Shown here: in pieces, positions 51,099 through 62,213 of the stretch
Layout of the letters: every line of letters begins with the position of its first letter
Position numbering within the stretch: the first letter of the stretch is position 1
NCBI GenBank assembly: GCA_034436015.1
Contig: DAOTWG010000005.1
Span: forward strand, 100,159-164,158
Direction: 5' to 3'
DNA: 64,000 nt
DNA from: DAOTVX01 sp034436015
Lineage (GTDB): Bacteria > Chloroflexota > Anaerolineae > Anaerolineales > Villigracilaceae
Notes under the pieces: model-generated
What the model saw: only the letters and a program-made list of their open reading frames with translations
What the model was told of the DNA's origin: nothing
The model's database searches: none
Made by a program: the position numbers and the translations under genes

Positions 51099-51480
51099 AT
51101 GCTCCTGCCGGCCCACTTGTTTCCCAACGTGAAGAAAGAGTGACGGCGCCGAAGGATCCAAGCAGACTCCTGTTCTCGAGAATATGGTCTAATGGTCAGG
51201 CGCGAGCGCACAAGGTGGTTGCCATAGGGGGCGAATTCGAGAAATGGGCGTCGCAGGATTACGCTTCGACACCGAGGAGCCGCTTTAACGAGAAGCGCAA
51301 GGCGAATATCCTCTTCTACCGCGCCGAAAGAAGGGAGGAATTGCTCCGCGCCCACGGTTTTGCCCCCATGACTACAACACGCGAGAGTGAAGTTGGGGAA
51401 ACGCCTCACCGACCAGGAAAACGCGAGTACAATTCGGCTCGCTAAAAGCTGTTTTTACTCCTGCATCCGGAGAGTGAAGG
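51099..51480. other. Intergenic stretch without a convincing gene
   Basis: An open frame of 101 codons from a GTG at 51140 lacks a good ribosome site and resembles nothing I know. A TACAAT at about 51427 may be the -10 of galE. I see no RNA gene here. Confidence 0.5.
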
Positions 51481-52455
51481 ATGAATGTCTTTCTTACCGG
51501 TGGCGCCGGCTATATTGGTTCTGCCGCGGCGGCGGCCCTGCTCGAAGCCGGCCACAAGGTCACGGTGTACGATTCGCTGGTCACAGGGTATCGCGCAGCA
51601 GTTCCCGCGCAGGCGCGCTTCGTCCACGCCGACCTGGCCGATGCATCCACCCTGACGCAAACGCTGACTTCGGAAACATACGACGCCGTGATGCACTTCG
51701 CCGCGTTCATCGAGGCAGGCGAATCCATGAAGGAGCCGGGCAAATTCTTCCAGAATAATCTTGCCAATTCCCTGCAACTCATCGAGACCGCCGTACGCGC
51801 CGGCGTGCGCCGTTTCGTGCTTTCCTCAACGGCGGCAGTATACGCCTCCAGCGACGCGCCGTTGACGGAGGACTCGCCCTTAGGGCCGGCCAACGTGTAT
51901 GGCTTTACCAAGTTGGTCGTGGAACAGACTCTGGAATGGTATCGGCGCATTCACGGGTTGCGGTACGCGGCGCTGCGTTACTTCAACGCCTGCGGAGCGC
52001 GCCCAGGCCACGGCGAGGCGCACCAGCCCGAATCGCACCTCATCCCGCTCACTCTCCAAACCGCCCTCGGCTTGCGCCCGGCAATCCACATCTATGGAAC
52101 AGACTATCCTACCCCCGACGGCACCTGCATTCGCGACTACATCCACATCGCCGACTTAGTCTCGGCACACCTGCTCGCCCTGGAAGCCCTGGACGAGCGT
52201 GATTGTCTGATTTATAACCTGGGCAACGGCAACGGCTACTCAGTGCGCGAGGTGATCGAGACGGCGCGTCAGGTGACCGACCAGCCGATTCCGGTCGTTG
52301 AGTCCTCGCGTCGGCCGGGCGACGCGCCGCGCCTGGTGGCCTCTTCGGAGAAGATCCGCCGCGAACTGGGCTGGCAGCCGCGCATCCCCAACTTACGTGA
52401 CATCATCGCCAGCGCCTGGGAGTGGCATCGTACCCACCCACACGGGTACAAATAA
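51481..52455 (+). CDS. galE: UDP-glucose 4-epimerase
   Basis: A 324-residue extended SDR enzyme interconverting UDP-glucose and UDP-galactose. The NAD-binding TGGAGYIGSAAAAALLEAGH opens the protein; the Tyr-x3-Lys dyad is YGFTK with Ser in VLSSTAAVYA. The conserved RYFNACGA and DGTCIRDYIHIADL are typical of GalE. It has a GGAGAG-type site before the ATG and two hairpins after the stop. Confidence 0.95.
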   Translation: MNVFLTGGAGYIGSAAAAALLEAGHKVTVYDSLVTGYRAAVPAQARFVHADLADASTLTQTLTSETYDAVMHFAAFIEAGESMKEPGKFFQNNLANSLQLIETAVRAGVRRFVLSSTAAVYASSDAPLTEDSPLGPANVYGFTKLVVEQTLEWYRRIHGLRYAALRYFNACGARPGHGEAHQPESHLIPLTLQTALGLRPAIHIYGTDYPTPDGTCIRDYIHIADLVSAHLLALEALDERDCLIYNLGNGNGYSVREVIETARQVTDQPIPVVESSRRPGDAPRLVASSEKIRRELGWQPRIPNLRDIIASAWEWHRTHPHGYK

Positions 52456-52471
52456 GTAGGCCCTCCTACTT
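52454..52471 (+). terminator. Hairpin at the galE stop
   Basis: Seven-base arms AAGTAGG/CCTACTT with a CCCT loop overlap the galE stop codon. There is no U tract after it. Confidence 0.5.
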
Positions 52472-52482
52472 GTCAACGGTGT

Positions 52483-52510
52483 CACACGGACGCCGGCTTT
52501 TTTCCGTGTG
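52483..52510. terminator. Second hairpin between galE and the convergent plsC-like gene
   Basis: Arms CACACGGA and TCCGTGTG enclose a 12-nt loop that carries a T run. It stands between two convergent genes and may end both transcripts. Confidence 0.5.
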
Positions 52511-52531
52511 CGCTGCACACAGGCAAGACGG

Positions 52532-53248
52532 TTATCTTCTTGCCTCCACCAACCCTGCCGTGTATTTGTTTTCCATATCGAGATACATACGGCGAATGGT
52601 CATCTCCAGCAGATTGCGTATCCGCGATCGCTCCATCCCCGCGGGGTTGAGCGGGCTGTAGAGTACCGGCTCGCCTACCTGCACGCGATGGGAAGCGTGC
52701 ACCGCAACCGGATAGAAGGGCAATCGTTGTTGCTTGCGCTCATAGTACAGTTCTCCCAGGCGGGCGAAGGCGCGCTGGAAAGGGTTGAACCCGGTCAAGG
52801 GATCGGGCGGAAGAGTAGCATCTTCCGGGAAAATGAGCAGATACCTGCCGCGTAAGAGCAAATCCAGACTGATTTGCCAGGTCTTTTGCATGTTCTCGTA
52901 GCCCTTATAGACCGGAATGCACCCCAGGCTACGCAACAGCGGCACCGTGATTCGGGAAAGCGCCTGCGAAAGGGATACGCTGGCCGGCGGCTTCAAGCCC
53001 AGGCGCGGTTCGACGAAATCCTTGCGCAGGTACTCGCCGGCTAAGGCCGCATCAAGCATATCCCTGATAATCCACGGGTAGAGACGACGAGGGATAGAAC
53101 AGACCGCGCCGATTGGGCCGCGCGGTCCCAAATGGTTGGCGACGAACACCGCCGGCCCTTTCGCCGGCAGATTCGCATAGCCTTCCAGAACGCCACCCCA
53201 ATACAAAGCGTCCAGCATTCCCACCGCGAACCAGTAGAAGATATCCAT
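52532..53248 (-). CDS. PlsC/LPLAT-like acyltransferase, divergent
   Basis: A 238-residue protein of the lysophospholipid acyltransferase superfamily. The expected motif I is ANHLGPRGPI, where the usual NHxxxxD aspartate is absent, and motif III is FPEDAT in place of FPEGTR. Conserved flanking blocks (PAVFVANHL, FYPVAVH) keep the family assignment. I chose the ATG at 53248, which has GAGGGG shortly upstream and lies 7 bp after comM. The missing Asp leaves catalytic activity in doubt, unless this subgroup uses another residue. Confidence 0.8.
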   Translation of the reverse strand: MDIFYWFAVGMLDALYWGGVLEGYANLPAKGPAVFVANHLGPRGPIGAVCSIPRRLYPWIIRDMLDAALAGEYLRKDFVEPRLGLKPPASVSLSQALSRITVPLLRSLGCIPVYKGYENMQKTWQISLDLLLRGRYLLIFPEDATLPPDPLTGFNPFQRAFARLGELYYERKQQRLPFYPVAVHASHRVQVGEPVLYSPLNPAGMERSRIRNLLEMTIRRMYLDMENKYTAGLVEARR

Positions 53249-53255
53249 GTTCCCC

Positions 53256-54785
53256 TCACAACATTCGACGCGGACGATACTGGAGCGCTTCGGCAAGATG
53301 CGGCGGCGCGATGGACTCGCTGCCGGCCAGATCGGCGATGGTGCGCGCCAGTTTCAAGACGCGATGGTAGGCGCGCGCCGAAAGTTGCAATTGGTTCATC
53401 GCCGCCTTCATCAGCGCCTGACAGGTCTCATCCAAGGCGCAGAACTTGCGCACCTCGGCCGGACGCATATCGGCGTTGCAGGTCAGGGGATAGGGTGCGG
53501 CAATGTCGGCGAAGCGTTCGCGCTGCCGCTGCCGAGCGGCCTCGACGCGCGCCCGCACCGCCGCCGATGTCTCCCCTGAAGAAGTTGCGGCCAGTTTCTC
53601 GTACTCCACGCGCGGCACTTCCATATGGATATCGATCCGATCCAGTAAGGGACCGGAGACGCGCTTCTGGTACTTCGTCACAACGGCGGAGGAGCAGGCA
53701 CAAGGCCGGACGGGATCGCCGTAGTAGCCGCACGGACAAGGGTTCATGGCAGCCACCAACTGGAAATTGGCCGGGAAGGTCAGCGCGCCTTGCGCCCGGC
53801 TGATGGTCACAACCTTATCCTCAAGCGGTTGGCGCAGCACTTCCAGCACGCGCATCCCGAATTCCGGCAGTTCATCCAGGAAGAGAACGCCGCGATGGGC
53901 GAGGGAGATTTCGCCGGGATGAGGCCAGTTTCCACCGCCGACCAGGCCGGCGTGACTGATGGTGTGATGGGGAGCGCGGTAGGGGCGATAACGGATGAGC
54001 GGCGTGTTGGGCGGCAATTGATCGGTTACCGAATAGATGCGGCTCACATCCAGCGCCTCGTCAATTGTCATCTCCGGCAAGATGCCCGGCAAAGCGCGCG
54101 CCAACAACGTCTTGCCGGCGCCGGGCGGCCCGATCATCAAGACGTTGTGGCCGCCAGCCGCGGCCACTTCCAGCGCCCGTTTGACATGCTCCTGCCCTTT
54201 AATTTCGCTAAAGTCCACCAGCACCGGCGGAGGCGCTCCGGCAACCTCGACCAGCGGTTGCGGCGGGATGTCCTCCTGACCGCTGAGATAGCGGTAGAGT
54301 TGCGCGAGCGAGACGACGGGGATGACTTCGATACCGGGAATCAACGCCGCTTCGGCGGCATCTACCGCCGGAACGACAATGCGTCGGAAACCGGCCGCGC
54401 GCGCGGTAGCCGCCATCGGGAGCACACCGCGCGTGTGCCGCACGCTACCGTCCAGAGAGAGTTCGCCAACGACCATCAACCCCTCCGCGACCTGCTGCGG
54501 CAACATGCCGGCGTAGATCAACACCCCCAAGGCAATAGGCAAGTCGTAGGCAGGGCCTTCTTTGCGCACCGAGGCCGGCGCTAGGTTCACGACCAATCGT
54601 TTGCGCGGGAAAGGAACGCCAATGTTGCGAACTGCCGCCTGCACGCGCTCGCGACTTTCTTGCACAGCAGCATCGGGCAGCCCGACCACCGTCATGCCGG
54701 GCATGCCCTGGGTGTAGTCCACCTCCACTTCGACAACCACGCCGTCCAGGCCGATTACCGCACAGGAATACACACGCGCCAGCAT
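53256..54785 (-). CDS. comM: Mg-chelatase-like AAA ATPase ComM/YifB
   Basis: A 509-residue protein with an N-terminal Lon-like ribosomal S5 fold (ARVYSCAVIGLDGVVVEVEV, then LAPASVRKEGPAYDLPIAL), a Walker A GPPGAGKTLLAR, Walker B VLFLDELPEF, and a C-terminal Mg_chelatase_C domain (LSARAYHRVLKLARTIADL). In Haemophilus and Vibrio ComM is a branch-migration helicase in natural transformation. It is the normal length and conserved in many phyla, so it does not prove competence here. Confidence 0.94.
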   Translation of the reverse strand: MLARVYSCAVIGLDGVVVEVEVDYTQGMPGMTVVGLPDAAVQESRERVQAAVRNIGVPFPRKRLVVNLAPASVRKEGPAYDLPIALGVLIYAGMLPQQVAEGLMVVGELSLDGSVRHTRGVLPMAATARAAGFRRIVVPAVDAAEAALIPGIEVIPVVSLAQLYRYLSGQEDIPPQPLVEVAGAPPPVLVDFSEIKGQEHVKRALEVAAAGGHNVLMIGPPGAGKTLLARALPGILPEMTIDEALDVSRIYSVTDQLPPNTPLIRYRPYRAPHHTISHAGLVGGGNWPHPGEISLAHRGVLFLDELPEFGMRVLEVLRQPLEDKVVTISRAQGALTFPANFQLVAAMNPCPCGYYGDPVRPCACSSAVVTKYQKRVSGPLLDRIDIHMEVPRVEYEKLAATSSGETSAAVRARVEAARQRQRERFADIAAPYPLTCNADMRPAEVRKFCALDETCQALMKAAMNQLQLSARAYHRVLKLARTIADLAGSESIAPPHLAEALQYRPRRML

Positions 54786-54822
54786 AGGAAAAGTGTAGTA
54801 GAAGTAGAGACAGAAGTCAACT

Positions 54823-55362
54823 TCAAACCAGATGCCGATGGCAACGGCCGGCCGGCATCCCTCCTACCGCTCCCCATTCCAGACGCTGCATACCGCTCGG
54901 ATCCACCGTCTCCAGCAGAGCGCGGATGGTTTTGCCCAAGCAAGGATGAACAAGGTCGGCAGCAATCTCGGCCAGGGGGACAAGGACGAACGCCCGCTCG
55001 TGCAAACGTGGGTGTGGTATGGTCAATTCGGGAGAAACGAGCACCAGGTCATCGTAGAACAGAATGTCAATATCGATCAGGCGCGGGCCATAGCGGATGG
55101 ATGGGACACGCCCAAGACGGCTTTCCAACTGCTTCAGCGTTTGGAGCAACTCCTCCGGGGAAAGACTCGTCTCGCCGCGCAGAACCATATTCAAGAACGC
55201 CGGCTGATCCGTCATTCCCCAGGGAGGCGTTTCATAAATCGAGGATTCGACGAGAACGCGCACAGCAGGGAGTAAGGCCACTACCGCCGCGCGCAGGTTA
55301 GCAAAGCGAGAACCAAGATTGGAACCAAGGCCAAGGTAAACGGCAGCCATACGCACGCTCAT
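54823..55362 (-). CDS. folK: 2-amino-4-hydroxy-6-hydroxymethyldihydropteridine diphosphokinase
   Basis: A 179-residue folate-pathway enzyme transferring pyrophosphate from ATP. YLGLGSNLGSR opens the protein, followed by SSIYETPPWG, QPAFLNMVLRGET and the signature YGPRLIDIDILFYDDL, with PHPRLHERAFVLVPL. I chose the ATG at 55362 with GGGGAT upstream; 55350 and 55392 are alternatives. No other folate genes are near. It lies 38 bp upstream of comM on the same strand. Confidence 0.93.
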   Translation of the reverse strand: MSVRMAAVYLGLGSNLGSRFANLRAAVVALLPAVRVLVESSIYETPPWGMTDQPAFLNMVLRGETSLSPEELLQTLKQLESRLGRVPSIRYGPRLIDIDILFYDDLVLVSPELTIPHPRLHERAFVLVPLAEIAADLVHPCLGKTIRALLETVDPSGMQRLEWGAVGGMPAGRCHRHLV

Positions 55363-55504
55363 GGACAGATCCCCATTTTTCCGGGGAAACATTGTGTTCG
55401 ATTAGAAAGAGCCGTGCGGAACGCCCGAATGAATCGCCCCGCACGTTGGAGATGAGCAACGCAAGGGGAAGGAAAAGCGGGAACACACGATTTTTCAGAG
55501 GACA

Positions 55505-55539
55505 GAGGGCATGAGCCGCGCATCGCCGCTCACGCCCTC
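55505..55539 (-). terminator. Terminator-like hairpin after metK
   Basis: Arms 55505-55516 and 55528-55539 (GAGGGC-a-TGAGC against GCTCA-c-GCCCTC) form a 12-position stem with one mismatch, 22 bp after the metK stop. No U tract follows. Confidence 0.55.
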
Positions 55540-55561
55540 GAACGTTTACATCGAAAGACGG

Positions 55562-56773
55562 TTACAGGCCGGCAGCGCGGCGGAGCACCTCGGCACGATC
55601 GGTGCGTTCCCAGGGCAATTCAACATCCTCTCGGCCAAAGTGACCGTAGGCAGCCGTTTTGCGGTAGATGGGACGTCGCAGGTCGAGATCGCGAATAATG
55701 GCGCCGGGACGCAGATCGAAATGCTCTAGGACGAGTTGTGCGATCTTCGCATCTGGAATTTTCCCCGTGCCAAAGGTCTCGACGTGCACCGAAAGCGGAC
55801 GAGCCACGCCAATAGCATAGGAAACTTGAATCTCGCAACGGTCGGCCAGGCCGGCAGCGACAACGTTCTTCGCCGCCCAGCGCGCCGCGTAGGCAGCGGA
55901 TCGGTCCACTTTGGTTGGATCCTTACCGGAAAAGCAACCGCCGCCATGCCGCCCCATGCCCCCATAGGTATCCACAATGATCTTCCGCCCGGTGACGCCC
56001 GAATCGCCCAGCGGCCCGCCAATAACGAAGCGACCGGTCGGGTTGACGTAAATCTTCGGGCCGGTATCCCAAAGTTCGGGCGGGATGACCGGTTGAATGA
56101 CGTGCTCGATGACGGCCTCGCGCAGATCGGCGTGGCTGATTTCCGGCGCGTGTTGCGTGCTGATCAGCACGGTATCCACGCGCTTGGGCTTGCCACAGGC
56201 ATACTCAACCGTGACCTGACTCTTGCCATCCGGGCGGAGCCAGGGCAGGGCGCCGTTCTTGCGTAACTCAGCCAGCCGGCGCGTCAACTTGTGCGCCAAG
56301 TAGATGGGCATGGGCATCAATTGCGGAGTTTCGTTGCAGGCATAACCGAACATCATCCCCTGGTCGCCGGCGCCAACGGCCTCGACCTCAGCCTCACCCA
56401 TCTCGCCGCTTTTCGCCTCCAATGCCCTATCCACGCCCATCGCGATATCTCCCGACTGCTTGGCGATAGCGACCAGCACGCCACAGGTATTGCCGTCGAA
56501 CCCCTTTTCGCTGCTATCGTAGCCGATTTCGAGCAAGACCTTGCGGGCAACTTCGTCGAAGTTGACATGCGCCTGCGTAGTAATCTCACCCATCAGCATC
56601 ACGAAGCCGGTCTTGGTAGCTGTCTCACAGGCGACGCGCGAACGCGGGTCCTGCTCGAGGCAAGCGTCGAGCACGGCGTCGGAAATCTGGTCGCAAATCT
56701 TGTCCGGGTGACCTTCCGTAACCGATTCCGAAGTGAACATCAGGCTGGGCGAGGTCATGAAAGTTGTACTCAT
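55562..56773 (-). CDS. metK: S-adenosylmethionine synthase
   Basis: A 403-residue enzyme making SAM from methionine and ATP. The hallmarks are GHPDKICDQISDAVLD, GAGDQGMMFGYACNE and the phosphate-binding GGGCFSGKDPTKVDRSAAY. I chose the ATG at 56773, with GAGAGG 7 nt upstream; the frame is open 48 bp further into the leader. Expression is controlled by the SAM-I riboswitch and terminator in the leader. Confidence 0.97.
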   Translation of the reverse strand: MSTTFMTSPSLMFTSESVTEGHPDKICDQISDAVLDACLEQDPRSRVACETATKTGFVMLMGEITTQAHVNFDEVARKVLLEIGYDSSEKGFDGNTCGVLVAIAKQSGDIAMGVDRALEAKSGEMGEAEVEAVGAGDQGMMFGYACNETPQLMPMPIYLAHKLTRRLAELRKNGALPWLRPDGKSQVTVEYACGKPKRVDTVLISTQHAPEISHADLREAVIEHVIQPVIPPELWDTGPKIYVNPTGRFVIGGPLGDSGVTGRKIIVDTYGGMGRHGGGCFSGKDPTKVDRSAAYAARWAAKNVVAAGLADRCEIQVSYAIGVARPLSVHVETFGTGKIPDAKIAQLVLEHFDLRPGAIIRDLDLRRPIYRKTAAYGHFGREDVELPWERTDRAEVLRRAAGL

Positions 56774-56786
56774 GGATACACCTCTC

Positions 56787-56821
56787 AAAACGAAAATGCC
56801 CCTTCTGGCAGGAAAGGGCAA
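56787..56821 (-). terminator. Riboswitch expression-platform terminator of metK
   Basis: The minus strand forms TGCCCTTTCC..AAGGGGCA (56798-56821) followed by ATTTTCGTTTT (56787-56797). It sits 24 nt after the SAM-I aptamer, where SAM binding would free it to terminate. Confidence 0.8.
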
Positions 56822-56845
56822 TTAGCTCGTGGATACACGGCTGCC

Positions 56846-56948
56846 CTCTCATCTTCCAGATGCATATCTGCCGGAATTGGCACCTTCCACCGTCGGTGGG
56901 GTTGCCGAGGCTTCCTCGGGCCGGTCCCTCCGCCTCTCTGGATAAGAG
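56846..56948 (-). ncRNA. SAM-I riboswitch (S box)
   Basis: The leader of metK begins CTCTTATCCAGAGAGG (P1 5' strand), continues GCGGAGGGACCGGCCC and GAAGCCTCGGCAACC, then GGTGCCAATTCC, and closes with GATGAGAG, which pairs with the opening CTCTTATC (8 bp, one G-U). This is the S-box order and core sequence. It senses SAM and represses metK by terminating transcription. Confidence 0.95.
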
Positions 56949-56979
56949 CGCCGTTGGGGCTATGCGGTTGTTGCTACGC

Positions 56980-57008
56980 ATGATACCATAGGCAGAAGCA
57001 GACGTCAA
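56980..57008 (-). promoter_or_regulatory. Sigma70 promoter of metK
   Basis: TTGACG (57003-57008) and TATCAT (56980-56985) are separated by exactly 17 nt on the minus strand. The start would lie about 25 nt before the SAM-I aptamer. Confidence 0.8.
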
Positions 57009-57037
57009 CTGCCGTTCGCTTTCGCGCAACGCTGCGT

Positions 57038-57733
57038 TTACCCCAGGCACTGGAAAAAGGCGTTGTTGAGCGAATAGTCGGCCGCGACGAGTTGAAACCG
57101 CAGGCCGCTTTCTCGCACGAACTCCTCCAACGCGCGCGGCTCATGATCCGGCCGCGACATATCACCGAAGTAAAGGAAATCGCCCGCCTTGAGGAACGGC
57201 CGCAGGCGTTGCAACACACAGCGCGTCGAAGAGTACAAGTCGGCGTCAATCACCACCACCAGGACTTCGTGTTCAGGTAAGCGATAACTCGGCAAGACCT
57301 CTTCGAACCATCCCTTGAAGAACGTTACGCGCGGATCATTCACTTGCGGAATCCGTCCTTGGACGTCAAACACGCCTTTCACATAGGGGCCATCCATATC
57401 GAGATCTTCCGGCAGGCCCTCGAAACTGTCGAAGCCATGTAAGCGCGCTTCGGGATGCTTCAGCGCGTTGGCCCAGTAGCGCATACTAGCGCCCTGAAAA
57501 ACCCCAAACTCAAGGTAGAGAACGCGCTTCTCGCGTACCTGTTCGACCACCACATCGAACACGGCGTAGCGATCCGGCAAGCGTCGTTTGACCAGGTACT
57601 TGTTTCGCGCCATCCAGTGCCCAAGCCGTATATAATTAACCACCATTTGCAACTGGTGCACTCCGCGCGCGGAAAGCCGCGCCCCCACAAGGGTCAAGAA
57701 CTGCTTGAAGCGTTGAAGGAGTTTTAACTTCAT
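57038..57733 (-). CDS. TylF-like (macrocin O-methyltransferase family) methyltransferase
   Basis: A 231-residue SAM-dependent enzyme. The SAM-loop region is VLYLEFGVFQGASMRYWAN, the acidic strand-2 end is GFDSFEGLPED, and the metal-site-like motif is VVIDADLYSSTRCVL with FGDMSRPDHEP. The family methylates sugars of macrolides and surface glycans. It lies upstream of the metK promoter on the same strand. The acceptor is unknown. Confidence 0.85.
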   Translation of the reverse strand: MKLKLLQRFKQFLTLVGARLSARGVHQLQMVVNYIRLGHWMARNKYLVKRRLPDRYAVFDVVVEQVREKRVLYLEFGVFQGASMRYWANALKHPEARLHGFDSFEGLPEDLDMDGPYVKGVFDVQGRIPQVNDPRVTFFKGWFEEVLPSYRLPEHEVLVVVIDADLYSSTRCVLQRLRPFLKAGDFLYFGDMSRPDHEPRALEEFVRESGLRFQLVAADYSLNNAFFQCLG

Positions 57734-57775
57734 TCTCGCCTAGTCGCCAACTTATACCGAAAGGAGAGCATATCC

Positions 57776-58147
57776 TTAGAGGGCTCTCCTGCCCCCTGCC
57801 TTTTTCGATCTCGGGCTGCCCTTTTCCCCGACAGCCGGGGCTGTTTTTTTCTCGACCGCGACTTTCTTGGGTTCAGCTGCCATCAACCACCAACCCAACG
57901 CCAATCCACCCAGAATGACCACAAGTAACACTAGCGCAAAGAGAACGACGCCGCCTGTATCTGCACTTTGCGCAACCAGAGGTGTTGGGGTGACGTTGGG
58001 CGTCACCTCGGTCGCCGTGACCGCGATCGGCTCCGTTGGAGAGGTTTGGGCGGCGAAAGCGTTCCAGACACCCGTTATCAAAAGAACCGCCACCAGAAAG
58101 GTTGTGGCAAACAGGAAATATCGCCAGAAAGCAAACGATTTCATCAA
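57776..58147 (-). CDS. Small membrane protein with two helices and Lys-rich tail
   Basis: A 123-residue protein: helix 1 at about residues 9-31 (FLFATTFLVAVLLITGVWNA), a Thr/Pro-rich exported loop with VTPNVTPTPLV, helix 2 at about 64-88 (VVLFALVLLVVILGGLALGWWL), then a basic Lys/Ala tail. No family is recognised. It ends 43 bp before the methyltransferase gene on the same strand. Confidence 0.65.
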   Translation of the reverse strand: MMKSFAFWRYFLFATTFLVAVLLITGVWNAFAAQTSPTEPIAVTATEVTPNVTPTPLVAQSADTGGVVLFALVLLVVILGGLALGWWLMAAEPKKVAVEKKTAPAVGEKGSPRSKKAGGRRAL

Positions 58148-58366
58148 TGCGCGAGCGCCTTATCAAAGAGGGGTTGTTTTTCGAACATCAATCTCGACCG
58201 CATGGCGCCACGACCGGGACAAATCAGAGATTCGTCCTACATCAAAGGCCCTACCAGCCGGCTTCCCCGGTCTATTCGAAAGACAGAAACCTCCAAACAA
58301 AGCATTAGTATAACACAACGTTTTGATCTTGCGCCGATTCGATGCGCGGGATTGCCGGCCCCGCGC

Positions 58367-58395
58367 TTGACGTTCCGCCTCGCCCTCGCTATAAT
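58367..58395 (+). promoter_or_regulatory. Sigma70 promoter of the valS T-box leader
   Basis: TTGACG (58367-58372) and a perfect TATAAT (58390-58395) are spaced by 17 nt. Transcription would start near 58402, at the beginning of the T-box RNA. Confidence 0.85.
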
Positions 58396-58409
58396 CAAAG
58401 CAAAGTTTC

Positions 58410-58700
58410 CGGGAGGAGTAGGCGGAGTGGCGCGCTGATAGAGAAGGAGCGGCCAATGGCTGGAAGCCCCCGCAGTCGTCTCGCCGCCGAAGTCGCCCGG
58501 AGGAACGCCGAAGAAATCCCCGACTTGGGGAGAGTAGAACGGCGCGGGAGCGCCCGTTAGCGCGCAGGCCGATGATGGTCGGCTAGAGCGCATTTTCTCA
58601 CCGCGACAGGCGCAACGTGAAACGCGCAGGGTGAGAAAATGAATTGAGGTGGTACCGCGGAAGGTTTGCCTTTCGTCCTCAACAGACGAGAGGCGTTTTG
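58410..58700 (+). ncRNA. T-box leader of valS
   Basis: A T-box riboswitch RNA of about 290 nt. The T-box core GAGGTGGTACCGCGG is at 58646-58660, with TGGT (58650-58653) fit to pair the ACCA-type end of uncharged tRNA-Val. A stem III with 12-bp arms (ATTTTCTCACC/GGGTGAGAAAAT) lies before it. The terminator is CCTTTCGTC/GACGAGAGG (58669-58677 and 58685-58693) followed by CGTTTTGCTTTC. The Stem I region carries GAAGTCG, whose GTC would be a valine specifier; that assignment is inferred. Confidence 0.93.
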
Positions 58701-58719
58701 CTTTCTTTTGGGAGTACGG

Positions 58720-58854
58720 ATGCGCGCTTACTCCTTCCTGCAGGTTGACGCCTTCACCGAACGTCCCCTGGCGGGCAATCCCTGCGCGATTCTCCGCGTG
58801 CGCGTGGGCGGCATGGCGGTCACCGTCCTGACCGGCGCGTTGACGATTCTCTAG
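58720..58854 (+). pseudogene. Collapsed phzF gene (N- and C-terminal ends joined)
   Basis: A 44-codon frame from ATG 58720 to TAG 58854. The first part, FLQVDAFTERPLAGNPCAIL, is the N-terminus of PhzF-family isomerases. It runs in frame into VRVGGMAVTVLTGALTIL, which resembles the C-terminus of the same family (VGG.AVTV.EG.L). About 230 middle codons are gone. It stands between the T-box terminator and valS, so it looks like the scar of an in-frame deletion in a former phzF-valS operon. A new role as a leader peptide cannot be excluded. Confidence 0.75.
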
Positions 58855-58879
58855 CAATCCACCCCTTCAGGAGAAAGGT

Positions 58880-61618
<2,739 letters not shown>

Positions 61619-61739
61619 ACCACATCTGCTTCGTCCGCTCTTCCCTCCCCACGCCAGAAAAAGGGGAACGCCGGCGCGGCTTTTCCCCAGCGCGCGAAAC
61701 TTGTTCATCGCGCCTCCCCCACGAAATCTGTCGCGGCAG

Positions 61740-62160
61740 CAGCAACGCGATCCTTATCGAGCGGTTTACACCGTACGATGCTGTTGGCAATCGCTTGAGC
61801 CAGACCGTCGCGGTCTACCCTCCACTACACGTGGGACGAAGTCTCCTCCTACGGCAATGTTACCTGAAGACGAGCAGGAGCAGCCTCGCGAGTTATCTAC
61901 TAGCCGGCGCCCAACTCCGAGCGCAAAATCGCGAGGGCGTAATCCCCTACTACCTGCGCGATGGGCAAGGCAGCACGCGCACCTTAAAAGACAAGCAGTG
62001 GCAACATCGCCGATAGAATTACACCTAAACCACCTTCGGCGAGTCGCCGGCGCGCAGCGGCGCCACCCCGAATACCTACCTCGAAACCGGCCAATACACG
62101 TTTACCGGACTGAACTCCCTTCCGCGCCCGCTCCTATATCAACAAAGGACACGCTCTCCT
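61740..62160 (+). pseudogene. Decayed RHS/YD-repeat core remnant
   Basis: Fragments in different plus frames match an RHS core in order: YDAVGNRLSQTV near 61775-61815, YTWDE near 61826, YLLAGAQLRAQNREGVIPYY and LRDGQGSTRTL at about 61897-61987, then TTFGESPARSGATPNTYLET, TFTGLNSL and RARSYINKG near 62130. Stops and frame shifts separate them. This is the C-terminal core of an RHS protein, broken by several indels. The 595-bp gap after valS holds nothing else that I recognise. Confidence 0.7.
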
Positions 62161-62213
62161 TGCCTTCGTGTAGAACAGGCCCTCCTTGTACCGCGCCTCC
62201 TTATATGGCCCAC

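Noticed and set aside
51140..51445. 101-codon plus-strand frame before galE
   Set aside because: It has a GTG start, no clear ribosome site, charged low-complexity composition and no family resemblance.
58450..58560. Small plus-strand protein in the valS leader
   Set aside because: The frame lies inside the T-box RNA and its composition follows the RNA stems.
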